NCBI GenBank assembly: GCA_910574455.1
Contig: CAJSYZ010000003.1
Span: 4,401,250-4,465,249 of the forward strand
Reading direction: 5' to 3'
Length of the DNA stretch: 64,000 bases
Source of the DNA: Trichaptum fuscoviolaceum
Lineage: Eukaryota > Basidiomycota > Agaricomycetes > Hymenochaetales > Trichaptaceae
Shown: piece by piece, positions 1 through 13,115 of the stretch
Numbering within the stretch: position 1 is the first letter of the stretch
Layout of the letters: each line of letters opens with the position of its first letter
The notes under the pieces: generated by a model
Seen by the model: the letters and a program-made list of their open reading frames with translations, nothing else
What the model was told of the DNA's origin: nothing
Databases searched by the model: none
Made by a program: the position numbers and the translations under genes

Positions 1-3000
1 AGATGCTCGCACAGAACCGGCTAGCTCAGAACATCCGCCTTGCACATACAGTATCATACATACATACATTGGTGCATACAGTCTGAGGTGATGCGGACCA
101 CCACTGGCACTGGTGATCGATCATCGATACCGATCGTCAACTCAGGCTGACTTGCGTAGATGATTCCGCGCCTGAGGTAAGCTGCGGCTTGCAGAGATCA
201 AGGCGCATGAGCGTACGGATCAGCGCTCGGGGATGCCATAAGCCTGTTAGTAGAGTCGTGGTGCGGGCGTCTATGTGAATGAGAGTGCACATGACTGATG
301 GTTGATGTACATGCATGAGATGGTTGGTATAAGCTTCAAGCTTTACCACGGACCACGGTGCACACCACCATCAAGCGCATCAGGTCCGTCAGGGCCCAGG
401 CCAGGTTAACGTGCTGCCAGTGAGTACGTCGGGGTTTGATAGAGATATGTATGCTTACATACAGACGGAGCGCCCATACGTCGAAGCACGACACATACGC
501 ACTATATGCATGGTATGCATCATATTGGTGATGCTAAACGGGCGAAGAGAAGAGAACAAAAACAAGGCCGGATACTTGATAAATAAGACACGCGCCCTTC
601 ACGCTGGCTCAAGTTCTATGCGGGGTAGCGCTAGCGCGGCGGGGCGGCGATCGACTTGCGGAGTGGTGGGGTAAGTATTCTCACTGGCAGTCGGATCAGC
701 GGTGGAGGTGGACATACCGTCCGCACCCGCCGGGGTGAGCTGCGTTTGCGGCCGGAATCTCGGGAATTCGGAATTCGGGAGGGGGATGCTGCGACGGTGA
801 CGGTGATCTGGTGTTACGGTATTATGGGCCATGGGACCTGCATTCGATGTGCACTCGAGCGCCCCGGGAGATAATGTAGGAACGAGCGCGGCGAATCGAA
901 TTGATTCGAGCTGAATTTCCAGCCTGTGCCATATTATTCACTGTCTGTCTGTTCATGCCGTCATGTTATGCAAAGCCACTGTATGCCGGCACCTGATATG
1001 CATCACAGACGCTGCGGTGCATGTTATTCCTGACTCATGACCCATAGCCCGGTACCGTATCTGCGCCCTGCCTGCACGAGGCGCCGCCCGCGATCATGGC
1101 GAGGTGCGAGCTCTAATAAAGCCTTTAAGCATCCCGGATCCGGACTCAGGCAGACTCAGGCTCAGCCTCCGGGGGGTGTGTGCCCGTGGCTCGAAGCGGA
1201 ACGCGGCGGCGTCATAGTGCGAATAAATCGTCGATACATACATATGTACATCCATTGATTGATACAAGGAATTAAGTAGAAGCACCCGCGATCGCAGATT
1301 TGTTCACGGCGCAGCGAAGGGAGTGCCACCGGCTTCGTGGAATCGCGACGAGAAAAGAAAGTCGATCAGAGTTCAAGCCAGTTCACATGATAGAAGCAGG
1401 AATGCGCGTAAGTATGCAGGAAGCTCTGTGTCGCTGATGATGGATATCATGATGTGGTTCGGACTACTAAGTGTAGCTGGGCTTAAGATTGCAAGCTGGC
1501 ACACGCGGATACACGGCGATAACAGAAGCAGAACGGTCTCTCCAGGCACCTGCTGCTGATAACATCATGATCGGTGATATGAGCGATGTGGACGTGGTCA
1601 GTTACAGTTCAGGATCCAGAAGAGAATCAACGTCTGCGATAGAGTTGAGGCGGCACCGGCAGCTACAAGGTTCAAATTATATTTGTCGTTTATGGCATGC
1701 GTGGAAGATCCCGAGGGCGCGAAACTCTGATTTCCGGGCGTCTTTTTGGCGGCTCTCTACTGATCAAGCAGCCCTCAGGCTTGCAGTGCGCGCCAATAGC
1801 CATCGGACGTCAGACAGGACACACAAAGCGCACGAGGATTCCGGGCGGGTACAAATTGGTTGGGAGGCTAAAGCATATATCTGTCCCCTGGAGGCACACG
1901 TCCACGTCGAGCAGCATATGTGCATGTGGTTTCAATGCGTCTGACGGAAGAGCTGTGTCGGCGATGCTAGTTATGAGCGCGGGCGCACGGCAGCGTCCTT
2001 GGAAAGTAAGCAGTGCCTGAATCTACAAGACTGCCTGTCACCAGAAAGACGTTTGGTTTCCTTTGCATGTGAAGCGCGTGTGTTTGTACACGAACCCACG
2101 AACCCAAGAGTCATGGTCCGGACGGACGGACGGACGGACAGAGACACACCCGGAGGAATGATATGCACAAAAAAGAAGGATATATGAGAATGAAGGCTTC
2201 GAGGAAAATAACGCGAGACTTTAATTGCGCGATAATACATACATACACTGGCAACTGAATGAAGTCGTGGCTGTGTCGAGCAAATGCAAATGCAATGCAA
2301 TGTAAGAAATAAATTGGGATGATTGAATGGAACGACAAGAGAGCCCGAGCCAAGGGAGTCAGGGAGTCGGTCTGTGTGACGTGCGGCTTGGATTGAAGCT
2401 GACAGACTGAGACCGCGTCGCACAGCCTGTGCCCGAGCGTGTTAGGCTAAATGATTTAAATCGTATCTAATTAACCCAGGAAAAAATAAAACGGAGGGAA
2501 CTTGAAGGCGTTTGGACAACTTCAAGTTGAAGGGGGCAGAGTGCGAGCAAGTGCCGGTGGAAGAGTTTCGCGTTTTTATGAGCGTTGCCAGGCCTTGGGT
2601 TGTAAGGCTCTGGGTGTATGCGCTTCCCTGACCACTGGCAGGGCGCGAGATCGCCAATCGCGATGGGCGACGGCGATGACGCAAGCACGTCGCCTCGCTT
2701 CGCGTGGCACAGGGCCGACGCGCCGAGAAACGTTTGTCGGCACGCCGGAATGGGAGATTAGGAGGATGCCGTAAAGATGCGTGCTGTCAGGCGTATATTT
2801 TATTCTGGAAGCGCTGGCCCTTTTCTTCACTGGTATGCCATATATATATATGAGGAAAAAAAAGATAGCATTTATTGCGATGCCGGACCCGGCGCGCGTC
2901 GGAGAGACCGGGAATGGCCAATCGGGGAAAAGAGAAGCACACACGGACTCGGACCGTGGTCTGCTTTGTTCTGTGATCCGGGAATCTGGCGCGCGTGTGT

Positions 3001-4352
3001 CTGGCTCGCTGAGGCTTTCAGCGTTCACCTTCGCAATTCACGTTTCGAGAGGTCGAGCAGACAGCTGTCCGGGACGCATCGCTCGCCTTTAACTCGCCCC
3101 CGCCCTCTCCATTTCCTCTCGCCTCTCCCCCTCCCCCCCCTCCTCGCCGCGCGCGTGTGTCTCCCGAGCTCATCTCCCGCGCCCGCCTTCCGCTCGAGGT
3201 CCTGCATATCCTGTTCCTCTTTCCGACTTCCACACCATAGTGCAGCGCTTTCGCCACCGCCACCGACGCTTTCACCCCATCCATATCCGCCCATTCGCAC
3301 AAGAAGAAGGACACCGGGTTCACCAAAATAAAATTAAAGAAAAGGCGCAATCGTGACGCCGGACTGCCTTTGTTCGGCTGCGCGAGGCTAAGCCAAACCC
3401 GCTAGGTGCATAGCTCCTTCTTCTTTCTCGACGGGCATATCCTCCCCGACCCTTGACTAGCGCACTCGTATTTCATCGCACGTACTTATCGCCCTCGTCC
3501 CTTTTTTTTTTCCTTTTCTTTCAGCGAACAACGTTTCGCGTCGAGCTCGCTCCTCGCTCCTCGTCCGCGTCAGCTCCTGCGCACTGCTGCACACTCCTGG
3601 CACGCTCTGCCTCTCCACCGTCACGCAACCCGACCCGACCCGAACGCGATCGCCTGGGCGTGGCGCGCCACAGCCTGTAAGCCGCAGTGCTACTGTAGTC
3701 TGGAGACGAGGGAGAAGAGAAGAAGCAGAAGAAGCAAAGGCAGTGGTGCGTCTGCTACGCTCAGTTCAGAGCTTCGGGGATTCACATTGCGCCAACAGCC
3801 AGCTCTATTTGACAACTGGTTCGCAACGAGCAGTCTACGTTGGCTAGCACGCCAGGCCAGCTTCCCATTCGAATTTGCCCAAGCCAAAAAGCGAGGCCAG
3901 CCGCACTGTTTACCTAATAACAGGCGTTTCGATCTCCTTGCATCATAGCCTTTAGATTCATTTACATTATCTTATCATATACACACACTTTCCGCGCACA
4001 TTGCCTTTGCCCCCATTCAACATTCCCTCTGTCATTTCCCTTACGCTACCTATCATATTCCCGGTCCACCATACGCCGATATATACGCCTCACCATAGTT
4101 CCTTTCTCAATTCGGTTTCAGGTCGACCGCCCTCAGCTCGCTTTCCTTTATTCCGTATCATAACCAACGGCGCCTCATTCGACGTCCTGCTCCCCTCTTG
4201 CGCCCTTTATCAACACCCGATATCCCTCCAACCTCCCCCAGCACACCGTGCTCCCCCCTTACGCTCCTTGTCTTCTCCCCGCCCACTGTCGCCCCTCCCA
4301 TTGGTCTTCGCCAAGTCAGCCTCTTGCCGCCTGACCTCCCCCGTCGAACACC
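1..4352. other. Long intergenic/leader region without a recognisable gene
   Basis: I see no convincing coding exon here on either strand; the open frames lack recognisable domains and overlap one another. Short CATA repeats lie near position 50-66 and a GGAC tract near 2120. From about 3080 to 4350 the plus strand becomes strongly C+T rich, as is common in the promoters and 5' leaders of filamentous fungal genes, so this part probably contains the promoter and 5' UTR (perhaps with a leader intron) of the RhoGEF gene at 4353. Confidence 0.5.
2120..2139. repeat. (GGAC)5 microsatellite
   Basis: Five uninterrupted copies of the tetranucleotide GGAC are seen directly. No gene overlaps it. Confidence 0.9.
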
Positions 4353-7300
4353 ATGTCCGCCACCGTCACGACACTACCACCCGCATCGCCCTCGTCAGCG
4401 CCCATGCCCTCTGCGCGCAGCGAAACCCCATCGGACGACGCCGAGCCGGACGAGCAGCAGCACCGCCCACAGCCGCCAGTCGAGCTCGAGCCCGAGCACC
4501 ATTCCGAATCGGATGCGCAGGTGGAGCAAGAGGCTGATCCTGGTGCGGAAGTCGAGGAAGCGAGCACACGCGCGCGTGAACGGGAGGTCGAACAGGAGCA
4601 GGAAAGGGAGCGAGAACGCGAGCAACGCTTGAAGGACGATGTTCGCAGGTACTATGCACTCGCGGAGCTCGTGGACACAGAACGAGCGTACGTCCGTGAT
4701 CTACGGGTATTAGTCGAGGTGCGTCATCTCCCGTCTCTCGTCTATCCTCCTTTCTCTTCGCATTCTTTGCATCCCTAATTCCCTGCACGTTGTCCGCCGA
4801 GTGCGGCGAGCAGCGAGCAGCGAGCGCGAACAAACGCATGCAGCGGCACGCTTATCGCCACATCCCAATTCGGGTCGTGCCTCGGTTAACGACTGAATGC
4901 GAACTGAATGGCCTGGCGTCATCGACCTCAACTTAGCGTCCATCAGGCATCATCGTCTGTGGCCTCGGGTGCGATTCTATGCTGCTGATGGCTGACTCAT
5001 CGTCATCCCGGTGACAAGGACCGGACTTTCTTCATATTGCCAGGCCCGATCCTATGCGTGTATCATGCTTCACAACAGCATTTTTATTGCTGTTTGCTCT
5101 GGCCTGGCCTGGCCTGGGCTTCTACTTATGACTGCGAGAGACTTGGGTGGGGCGCGATAATCGTCTGAGCCGAGTCGTCCTTTCGCGAAATTGCATCTCG
5201 ATTTACACGTACTCTACGGACATTCGCCTTCGCAATGAGGAAGACGAGATGCCCGCAGGGGAATGCGGGGTAAGAGGGACATGCTCGTTGATCTTCGCAT
5301 ACGCGATAGGAACGGTGCAGGCAACGAGGCTTGCAATGAGGTCGAATGGCGCCTTTTTCGTGATTGTCACATTGGCAGAATTATGGCATTTCGCACATAT
5401 TCTCCATGTTCATGTTTTTTTTTTGTCTCCATTGGTCTCCAATTCAATATGCAGACGCTGACATATAGTTTCTTGTCCCGAACAACACACAGGTCTACCT
5501 CTCGTCGCTCGGCGCCTCCTCTCATTCCCCGCGCTTCGCTGGGCTTACCCCGGAATCAGCTTCCCCATCAACCAGCACCTCTGGCCTACCCCCGACGGCC
5601 ACTGATCCGGTGGCGCAGCTCGCGGCAACGAAGAAGGCGAGGCGGAGAAGTCAACCCCTTCCGGCGCGCAAGTTCGCTCACCCAGAAGAGGGCGCCGGCG
5701 CAGCAGTGAACGCGAAGGAGAAGGGAGAGAAAGGGAAGGGAAAGAGGGAGAGGCGGTTGAGTTTGGGCCTGCTGACCATCGGGCGCGTATCTACCGGTCC
5801 CTCGATACCGTCGCCACCTCCCCCGCTGCCATCGGGCACCGCGAGCGCGAGCGCGAGCCACTACATCCCGCACTCCCAGACCCCTGCGGGGCGCGAGAGC
5901 GCAGAGTCCACTCGAGCGGCGCACGCACATGTCAAAACCGTGGCGCACAGACACTCGGCGGAGGTCTCCGCACCCGCGAAGCTCCAAAAGAAGACGCGCC
6001 CGGGGCACGCGCGGACGCAGAGCGCGACCTCGATATCGTCGTCCTCGTCGTTCACCGCCGGGCTCAACTCCGGTCCTGGCGGAGGCGTCGTCCCCCCAAG
6101 CTCGTTCACCCAGCACCGCGGTCGCCTGTCTGCGGACATGGACTCGCGCCGGACGTGGACGCCAAGCCCAAGCCCATCTCGGACGCACTCACTCCCGCTT
6201 CTATCGACCTTCGGCTCCTCCCATCGCGACAGCGCTGCGGCCCCGCATACACTCCTCTCCGAGAGCCCGTCCACACTCAAACCCGGATTCCTGCAGAGTG
6301 CACACGCATCGGGTATTGCCCTCGCCCTCACGGAAGCGGAGGCTCTCGTCCTCGCGCGCTCCGCAGCTGAGATTCTCGGGTTGCACGAGCAGCTAGTTAA
6401 GCAACTGGACGAGGCGCTTCAGCAGGTGCACTATGAGCTGCCTGATAGCGCCGAAAATGTCGAGGAGGCTGTTAAGGTGGTGTGCCGGATATTCGCAGGA
6501 GAGGTGAGCTCCCTTGTTCATTTTTCCACTTAGGGTCGACCGAACCCGCGTCTTATCCGCTATGTCCGATACATCTCATGATTGTCGAGTCGAGTCTATT
6601 TCGCGCGTCTCGTTTCCCACCAGATCTGCGCGCTCTGCTAATCTGCCTGGGGAATGGAATGACGCCACGGATCGACACCCGGTCCATCTCTGCTCCATTC
6701 CATGGATGAATATCTTTTACTGACTTTGTTTCTTGTTTGTGCAACTAGGCGGAGAAAGGCAGCTTCGGGCCTTATGAGGACTTTTGCGCGGGACACACGG
6801 AGGCTCTCGATGCAGTGAGACGTGTATCTCGTTCCAAGAGTTCAGAATGGACAGAATGGGAAAGGAGATGCAAGTCGGAGGCTGCTGCGCTTATCCTTGG
6901 ACAAGGCGCGCCAGCAGGGCCTATCGTTACAGGGCAGATGTCGGACGAGCCTGAACAACAATATGAGTCTGAGCGCCGAATGGCCTTCGAGCTCACGAGT
7001 GTGCCTACTGACCTCAATGACGATGCACCCTTGGTCCCGCCTGATCGCGCTGCGCTCCTCGGTAGCCACCCTGATGCGCGTTCTTCAACGTCGACGCTTC
7101 GGGATCGGAGAAGACACTCAGCGAGCGGGTCGGCTCTGGAGGCTGAGCTTGGCCTTGGCTCCAAGTCGAGCTTAGGGAGCCTGCGAGCGGGGAAGAGTAC
7201 AGCTCTGAAACATACCAAGTCCGATCCTACTTCAGGAGAAAAGAGCGCAGGGACACCGCAACGCAAGGCTTCGCGCGCGTCGTTGCTGATGACGTCTGCA

Positions 7301-10299
7301 GTCGACGACAAGAAACGGACGACAAAACGCCCAGAGTCGACGATGTCTTTCTTCGGTAATGACGGGGTTGCACAGCGTCTGGATGCTGAGATGGAGCGGA
7401 AGCGCCAGGCGCTGATGAAGCTCAGCTTCGCGGACTACCTGATTAAGCCTATCCAGCGTGTGTGCAAGTACCCGTTGCTTTTCGAGCAGCTGCGCACGCT
7501 GGGGCGGAGGAACCAAGTCAAGTCGGGTTTTCAGAGTGAAGACGGGGATGGGCGGAATCGTGCGGAGAAAACGAGGTTCCCATCCAATCGCGAACGAAGA
7601 CACAGCAAGGCATCCTTTACCTTTGCAGACGACGGGAATGATTCGGACGACGAGGAGGGCGAGGCGGACATGGAGGTGTTGATGGAAAAGGCGCTGCTCG
7701 CCATGCGGGAAGTCACCCGTGCGGTGGACGAGGCGCGGCGGAAGCGTGATATCGAGGTCAAGAGCCGACTGATCTTGGATCGTATCCTCGCGGGCAACCC
7801 GAGCAGCCCGCATGTCGTCTTGAGCATAGAGGGTGATGGGAGTGCGGATGAGTCGTCCGTGGGCCATAGCGAGTTCGGGCATATACACGTTCCCAATGTA
7901 CCCCATCGACCACCGACGCGCTCGCTGTCCTTCTCGTCGGCGTTCTCGCGGTCGAGGACCCGGATCGCAGGAATGAATCTCGGTGCAGAGGCCTCTGAAC
8001 ATGGACACGGACACGGACAACGACAGAATGCTGTGAATGTGAATGGCCGATGGCTTGTCTCGGGTCCGCCCTCGCGCTCGTTCCTTGACTCGCTGGGAGC
8101 GTGCCTCCTCGCTGGGACCCTCGATGTCGTCGTGCGGGATCTGTCGCAGATGAAGGCGCGCCCAGAGCCTTCGAAGCGCGACTCGATTCTCTCCGTAGCT
8201 TCGATGGCTTCAATAGCGTCGTCCGCAAGTCGCGGCACCAACGCGACTGCATCGCGCGCGCATGCCACCGGCAGTGCTGCAGTGCAGAAGGACCCGGTGA
8301 AAGTCAAGTATCTCGCCGCGTTCCTGTACGTTGGAGGGTATGTTCTGCTGTCGAAGACGATGAAGGCGGGCGTGTACGCTGCGCGGCATTGGTTCTCGCT
8401 CGCTGACGAGGGAGTGGAAGTGGTGGACGTGTCGGAGGACGAAGGTGAGCATCTCAGTCTTACTTGCACCCTGTTTCGACTTTCCCCTATAATCCTCATG
8501 CGCATGCGCTCCTGGTCGAATTGCAAATGCTGTTCGAGGCTCCCCGCACCCCCACATCTCGCCGGCTGCAGTTCGAACTGAATCTAATTTATTTGGACTG
8601 TTTTGATGACTGACATGTGATTCGCTTTCTTTGTCCAGCTCTCCTCCCGTGCTCTTTCCATCTCATCTTCCACGCGACTGGACACAGGCTCGAGCTCGCG
8701 GCGGCGTGCCAGCGCGAGAAGCTACTTTGGCTGCAAGCGATTGCCAGCGCGCGCACTGTCCCGCCCCGCTGGGAGTACGAGCCCGTCCCGACGCTGAGCG
8801 TCTCCGCGCCGCCTGGACATAAGGCGAGCATGGACATTTCGGATACGGACGTTCCGCCGGTGCCATCCGTACCCTCGACGCTGAACGAGGGATATTTCCA
8901 AGGTGTGCAGCCGAAGGCGAGCTCCTCGACGCTTCGGACAGAAGCGACCGTCAGACCGCGTGCTGCAGGTCCGGATAGAAGACAGTCGCTTACTGGATCG
9001 ACTGTCAGAGCCCTGTTTGCATATGGCGCGGGCGCAGACTCGGTGCCGCCCGTGCCCTCGACTCTGTTGATCCGGCGGGTGTCTGCGACGCGGCGCGCGC
9101 AGATCGATCGCCTTCTGGCAGACGTGCTGTCGGAGCCGCTGCTCGCCGCTAGGTTGCACGCGAAGTCGCACGATGAGATCTTGTTCCGCGACCCGGAGCC
9201 GCTGCATGGTGCGGGGCTCGGGATGGGCGCGATGGCGAAGAACAGGCTGATGGGCCGCGAGAGCGTGATCGTGTCCGCGCATTGCCCGAAGTCCGCGCCG
9301 CCTGGGACTCTGGCGTTCCCGTCGGAACTACGGCCTGGGGCTTCGACGATGAGTACGTCGACGTCAGAAACAGGTGTGCTGTCGCGTCAGGGGCAGGCGA
9401 GCTACAGAGCGATGTCGCTGAAGGGGAAGAGGAGCTTCTCGAGGCGGTCATTCGGGATGCGCCTTACGCTGCCTAACTCGCTCGCGGAGGTTGATATCGG
9501 AGACTCCCAGCCTTCGTCGACCGCTCAGAGTCCAGCGTCCCCGGAATCGCCGTTGCCGATGGCGGCCAGCTCGCAGCAACCGCAGTCGCAGTCGCAATCG
9601 CAATCGCAGAGGTCTTCGGAATCGCGGCACAACTCTTTGCAGCCGCCGATGGTCCGCGTTGTGGGCGAGGACAGCCCGCAGCCGCCGACGCTGGAGCTCC
9701 CGGACATCGTCGATCCGGACGCCCGGCCTAAGCGCGCGCGATCGATGATCGACAACGTGATGGGCTTCTTCATCCCGCGCTCGCTGTCGCCGTCGCCGTC
9801 CCCGACGCCGTCGCTCTCGTTGTCGTCGAGCTCGAAGCAGCCGTCCTCCGCCGGGGAGGAGATGAAGGAGAAGGAGAAGGAGAAGGAGAGCGGCGTGCTT
9901 TCGCGCATGTGGAAGAACACGGCGCTGTGCCATCGGGCGCGCAGCGTGACGGATGTGGGGAGCAGAAAGGGCGGCGGTGTGCGCAAGTCGTCCTCGCAGA
10001 GACGGCCGCCTTCGCCTACTTCCGCCCCTGTCAGTAGAAGGGCAAGCTTCCTCTCCCGCTCCTCTAGCCTCCTCCTCTCTCGCCGCCTGTCATCCTTCAA
10101 CCCCACCCCAGAACCTCAACAGTCCAGCATCCCCTCCGGCTCAACGTCCTCTTCACACTCTCGGGTAAACCGTCGTGCGTCCGCTTCATTCGGCGAAGGG
10201 CGGCATCATCATGCATCCTTCAGGAACTCACTCAAGCGACGTCTCTTCCCCTCTGATCTCGTACCTCTGACGCAAATAAGTGTCGAAAATTCAAACTAA
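4353..10299 (+). CDS. Rho guanine-nucleotide exchange factor with DH and PH domains
   Basis: Proposed exons are 4353-4718, 5493-6503, 6749-8444 and 8639-10299. All are joined by GT-AG introns and stay in frame, giving 1,577 residues. The first DH helix starts near residue 99 (ALAELVDTERAYVRDL). Later DH pieces are YEDFCAGHTEAL at the start of exon 3 and the diagnostic LIKPIQRVCKYPLLF near residue 690. A PH domain follows at about 975-1060 (FLYVGGYVLLSK ... WLQAIASAR, spanning intron 3). The family activates Rho/Cdc42-type GTPases by exchanging GDP for GTP at membranes. The DH domain is spread over about 600 residues instead of the usual ~200, because Ser/Pro/Arg-rich inserts interrupt it. The C-terminal third is low complexity, with a Gln-Ser repeat near 9580-9610 and an acidic/Lys-Glu run. 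The exact Rho target cannot be told. Confidence 0.9.
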
Positions 10300-11019
10300 T
10301 CGCGATACCTCCAACCATGATATTGGGGCACTTCGATTTTGCAACAGATAGTCTTCTCTCTTCTTTCTTCCTATCGTATTGTTTTCTTTCCTTGAGTGTG
10401 CCATCAGCACCACTGAGCACATTAATATTCTGTACTACGTTTTCTGCCCTTCGATCATCGAACATCAAATGAACCCAATCTACATTTAATTTAATCCATC
10501 AAGATCGCTTCCCCTTTCTTTACATGCAATTCCTTCTCGTCCGCACGTATATTTCGTCTTGTAGTTCTTGCACACCTTCATCACCTTCATCACTCAACAA
10601 TCCATCATTCATATTCCTTTGTACATCGTACGCTTCGAAATATTGGCATCTTTACAACGGCACCATGATTGGCATTTTTTGGCCATTCTGTATTTTATCA
10701 ATTCGCATCAGACCTTTTATACGTATTGCCATTGTACGTTCGGTGGAGTACATTGCATGCCCTTTTCATGAGAAATGAAGAATAGGTAGAAAATAAAACA
10801 AATTGCATTGTTTGCTAGTTTTTATTCAGTACATCGGGAATTGTACAGATGCGTAGGTATATTTTACAGTGTTCATAATTACAGTAGTAAGCAATCGTCA
10901 TCAATTTCAAAACGTATATTGGGCACTACATGACATCTAAAAGCAAAAAAACTTTGATTAAGCGGTGAGAGAAGAGCAATATCTTATCTCTCACTGGTCA
11001 GCATTTCATAGCGATTATG
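10300..11019. other. Intergenic region
   Basis: A+T-richer sequence between the convergent RhoGEF gene and the F-box pseudogene; it probably holds the RhoGEF 3' UTR. Nothing else is supported. Confidence 0.5.
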
Positions 11020-12435
11020 TTAGAGAGACATCACGTATAATCTTCTCTCGTGCAGCTGACACAGTTCAGACCTGTGAATTCCAGTGCATCTGCTGAAAGT
11101 GAGATGCGGGAGAATGGCCCCATTTTGGCTGCGAAACATCAAGATTTGACGAAGAGCATCTAGCCTGCCAGCGAATCTCATCCTTTGGAATGTCAGCTCA
11201 GCTAGATTCGGAACGGTCATCTCCCCGTGTTTCACCGTTTCCTCGAGGTTATACAATGCATCTTTAGCGTCATCATCGTATCCATATCGCATTCCGGTGC
11301 TGAACACAATACACACGATGTTAGAGGACATTAACAAAACCCGTCCCAAGGATAACGGCATATCCACGCTCCGGAAAGGATCCAGCGTCACCTTCAGAGT
11401 CATCGGCATAGTATGGCTTTCGTCCCATGCGAGGAGTGCGGACACGAAGTTGTTCTTTGCACTGAAGTGGTCGCCGTGTATGTGATAATAATGGAAGCGG
11501 AATTTTACAGGATGCTGGTCGGTTGTGCCAGTCCTGAAGATGATACGCGAGTAGCCTGGACTGGGATCCATGGTTATCTCTACCGACTGGGATGCATGTG
11601 ACGGGTGTATATGCGGATGGACTAGTCGCTCGATGTCCTGTCGGCACTTCTCGTGTCCGATACCGAGTCGCACGAGCTTTGGCAAATCCAACAGCGAGAG
11701 GATGTCTTTGCACGTCTCTTGCGGCATGTATAGATTAAGAGAAAGAAGATGTCGAAGGGATATTCGCTCTCTTCTGTCCGGGACCTTGTCAATAGGCCTT
11801 GCGTCTCTCAGATCCAGATCCACAAGGTCGGGGCAGTTGTTTAGAATCGAAAACAGTTGCTGGCTTTCAAGCCCCTTGTGCGCAGGAACCTGCCGGACGA
11901 CAAGCCGAGTTAGCCCACGGAATATAGATGAATCCCATGGCGGTGTTATGCGGATAGATAGACCGAGCGTAGCCAAGGGTGGTCATCGGACAATAAAGGT
12001 ATAAAGTCGCCAAATTCGAATTTGGCTGTAGGAGTCCAAATGATTGAAATATCTTCTAGCGACGGTGCAGACGGCTCCAGAAAATGTCCTGCGGCAATAT
12101 TCGGGTCTCCCTTTCCATGATGATGGGATATTAAGCGATTTTATACGGGCTTGCTGTTTATGAAGTTCAGTCACGGTCACTAAGTTCGATAATATGTTGA
12201 GTCAAGCCTGACCGTACAGCGTGGAGGCGAAGCTCCAGAGAGACGAAGACTTCGAGATCAATGTCCTCCATGGGTGGCAGACATGCGAAAGGCGAAGTAG
12301 AAGAATGCTGTCGCGCCTATAATCCGATTCGAAGGCCACATAACGAAATTCTTGTGGGGGAACCGGGATAGCGATTTCCAATATTTATATGACAATTTCT
12401 GTGGGAAGACGAAGAATGAAGGGTTGAGAGGTCAT
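11020..12435 (-). pseudogene. Decayed F-box/LRR-type protein gene
   Basis: Reading the minus strand from ATG 12435 gives an F-box start (ILRLPTEIVI) interrupted by an in-frame TAA near 12385, then the rest of the box (LRLSHVCHPWRTLI, SSLWSF). The frame then shifts repeatedly. Family-like blocks appear in different frames: VTVTELHKQQARIKSL, then SLEDISIIWTPTAKFEF plus PLLSDDHPWL, and finally a 300-codon open stretch (11020-11976) with LRR-like text such as RGLTRLVV and LVDLDLRDARPI. Large families of such F-box proteins, which present substrates to SCF ubiquitin ligases, are typical of Agaricomycetes. One stop plus at least two frameshifts argue for a pseudogene. Only the C-terminal frame is long and intact, and it begins at a non-ATG codon. 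Confidence 0.8.
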
Positions 12436-12724
12436 TGGGAATAGCAAATATGTCCGAGTCAACCGTTCTAAACAGACATCAGATGAGATCAAAAGCACAG
12501 AAGTCAACAAAAACTCGACGCTCACAGCAGGATGGTGCTTAACTCTATTGGCATAGCGCTACGAGCGCCTGAAGAGAAAGAAAAGGCTCTAACATGTAAC
12601 AAAGGGGATGTTTTAGTCTCAAAGTTTGATGCGCCGCGGAAGGTTTATTCGATGGTTAGTAGTAGGCGTAAGTAGGAGTGGGCGCGGTAAATGGAACGAA
12701 GACAGAGCATAGATGTAAGCAATA
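12436..12724. other. Intergenic stretch upstream of the F-box pseudogene
   Basis: No gene or repeat seen; it ends at the copia target-site duplication. Confidence 0.4.
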
Positions 12725-12729
12725 TAAGT
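12725..12729. repeat. Target-site duplication of the copia element (left copy)
   Basis: TAAGT lies immediately outside the left LTR and recurs at 22130-22134 outside the right LTR. A 5-bp duplication is what Ty1/copia integrases make. Confidence 0.9.
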
Positions 12730-13024
12730 TAATAGAAGTCACGAAGAGATCTTGAAGGTAGCGGCAATAGCACAGGTGAACACACAGTTCGAGGGGACTG
12801 ATAACTTGATAATATTCCTGAGCCTATACGCTCTACTTATATACTGTACAGAGAAAAATAGAGAGAAACACATAGAACACTATGGAACAATACACAGACC
12901 ATGCTGCATACACGACTCATACATGCTGCGCAGTACAACTATTGTCCTAGTCACAATCAGTCAGATCACTGGGTCTATCTAATGAATCAGTTCATCATAT
13001 GACTCCGAGTGACTCATTCTAACA
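12730..13024 (-). repeat. 3' LTR of the copia element
   Basis: A 295-bp direct repeat of 21835-22129 with three substitutions. On the minus strand it begins TGTTAG directly after the purine tract. Confidence 0.93.
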
Positions 13025-13033
13025 CTCCTCCTC
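13025..13033 (-). other. Polypurine tract of the copia element
   Basis: GAGGAGGAG on the minus strand directly abuts the TGTTAG start of the 3' LTR and overlaps the stop region of pol. This is the expected place for plus-strand DNA priming. Confidence 0.8.
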
Positions 13034-13096
13034 AAGCACGTAGTTGGATACCATCGACGAAGTGATTGACCTTAGGCTCAGGCAGAGCCTTTGTCA
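13032..13096 (-). pseudogene. Detached C-terminal codons of the copia polyprotein
   Basis: The minus strand here encodes TKALPEPKVNHFVDGIQLRA and then a stop, just before the polypurine tract. This is the expected continuation of the sequence that breaks off at FADILT near 17540. The two parts are separated only by the nested TIR element, so this is the displaced end of pol, not a gene. Confidence 0.88.
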
Positions 13097-13097
13097 T

Positions 13098-13115
13098 CGG
13101 GAAAAAGGGAAAAAG
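13098..13115. repeat. Left terminal inverted repeat of the nested element
   Basis: CGGGAAAAAGGGAAAAAG, an inverted match (17 of 18) to 17519-17536. Confidence 0.88.

Noticed and set aside
1489..1944. 151-codon plus-strand frame
   Set aside because: No domain, no partner exon, and overlapping frames of similar length; treated as chance.
5586..6188. 200-codon minus-strand frame
   Set aside because: It is antisense to RhoGEF exon 2, with Arg-rich text typical of a frame opposite G+C-rich coding DNA.
7531..8526. 331-codon minus-strand frame
   Set aside because: It overlaps RhoGEF exon 3, which has clear DH/PH motifs; the antisense frame has none.
12752..12982. 76-codon open frame on the plus strand, repeated almost identically at 21857-22087
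   Set aside because: It lies wholly inside the two LTRs and is antisense to the element; duplication is explained by the LTRs.
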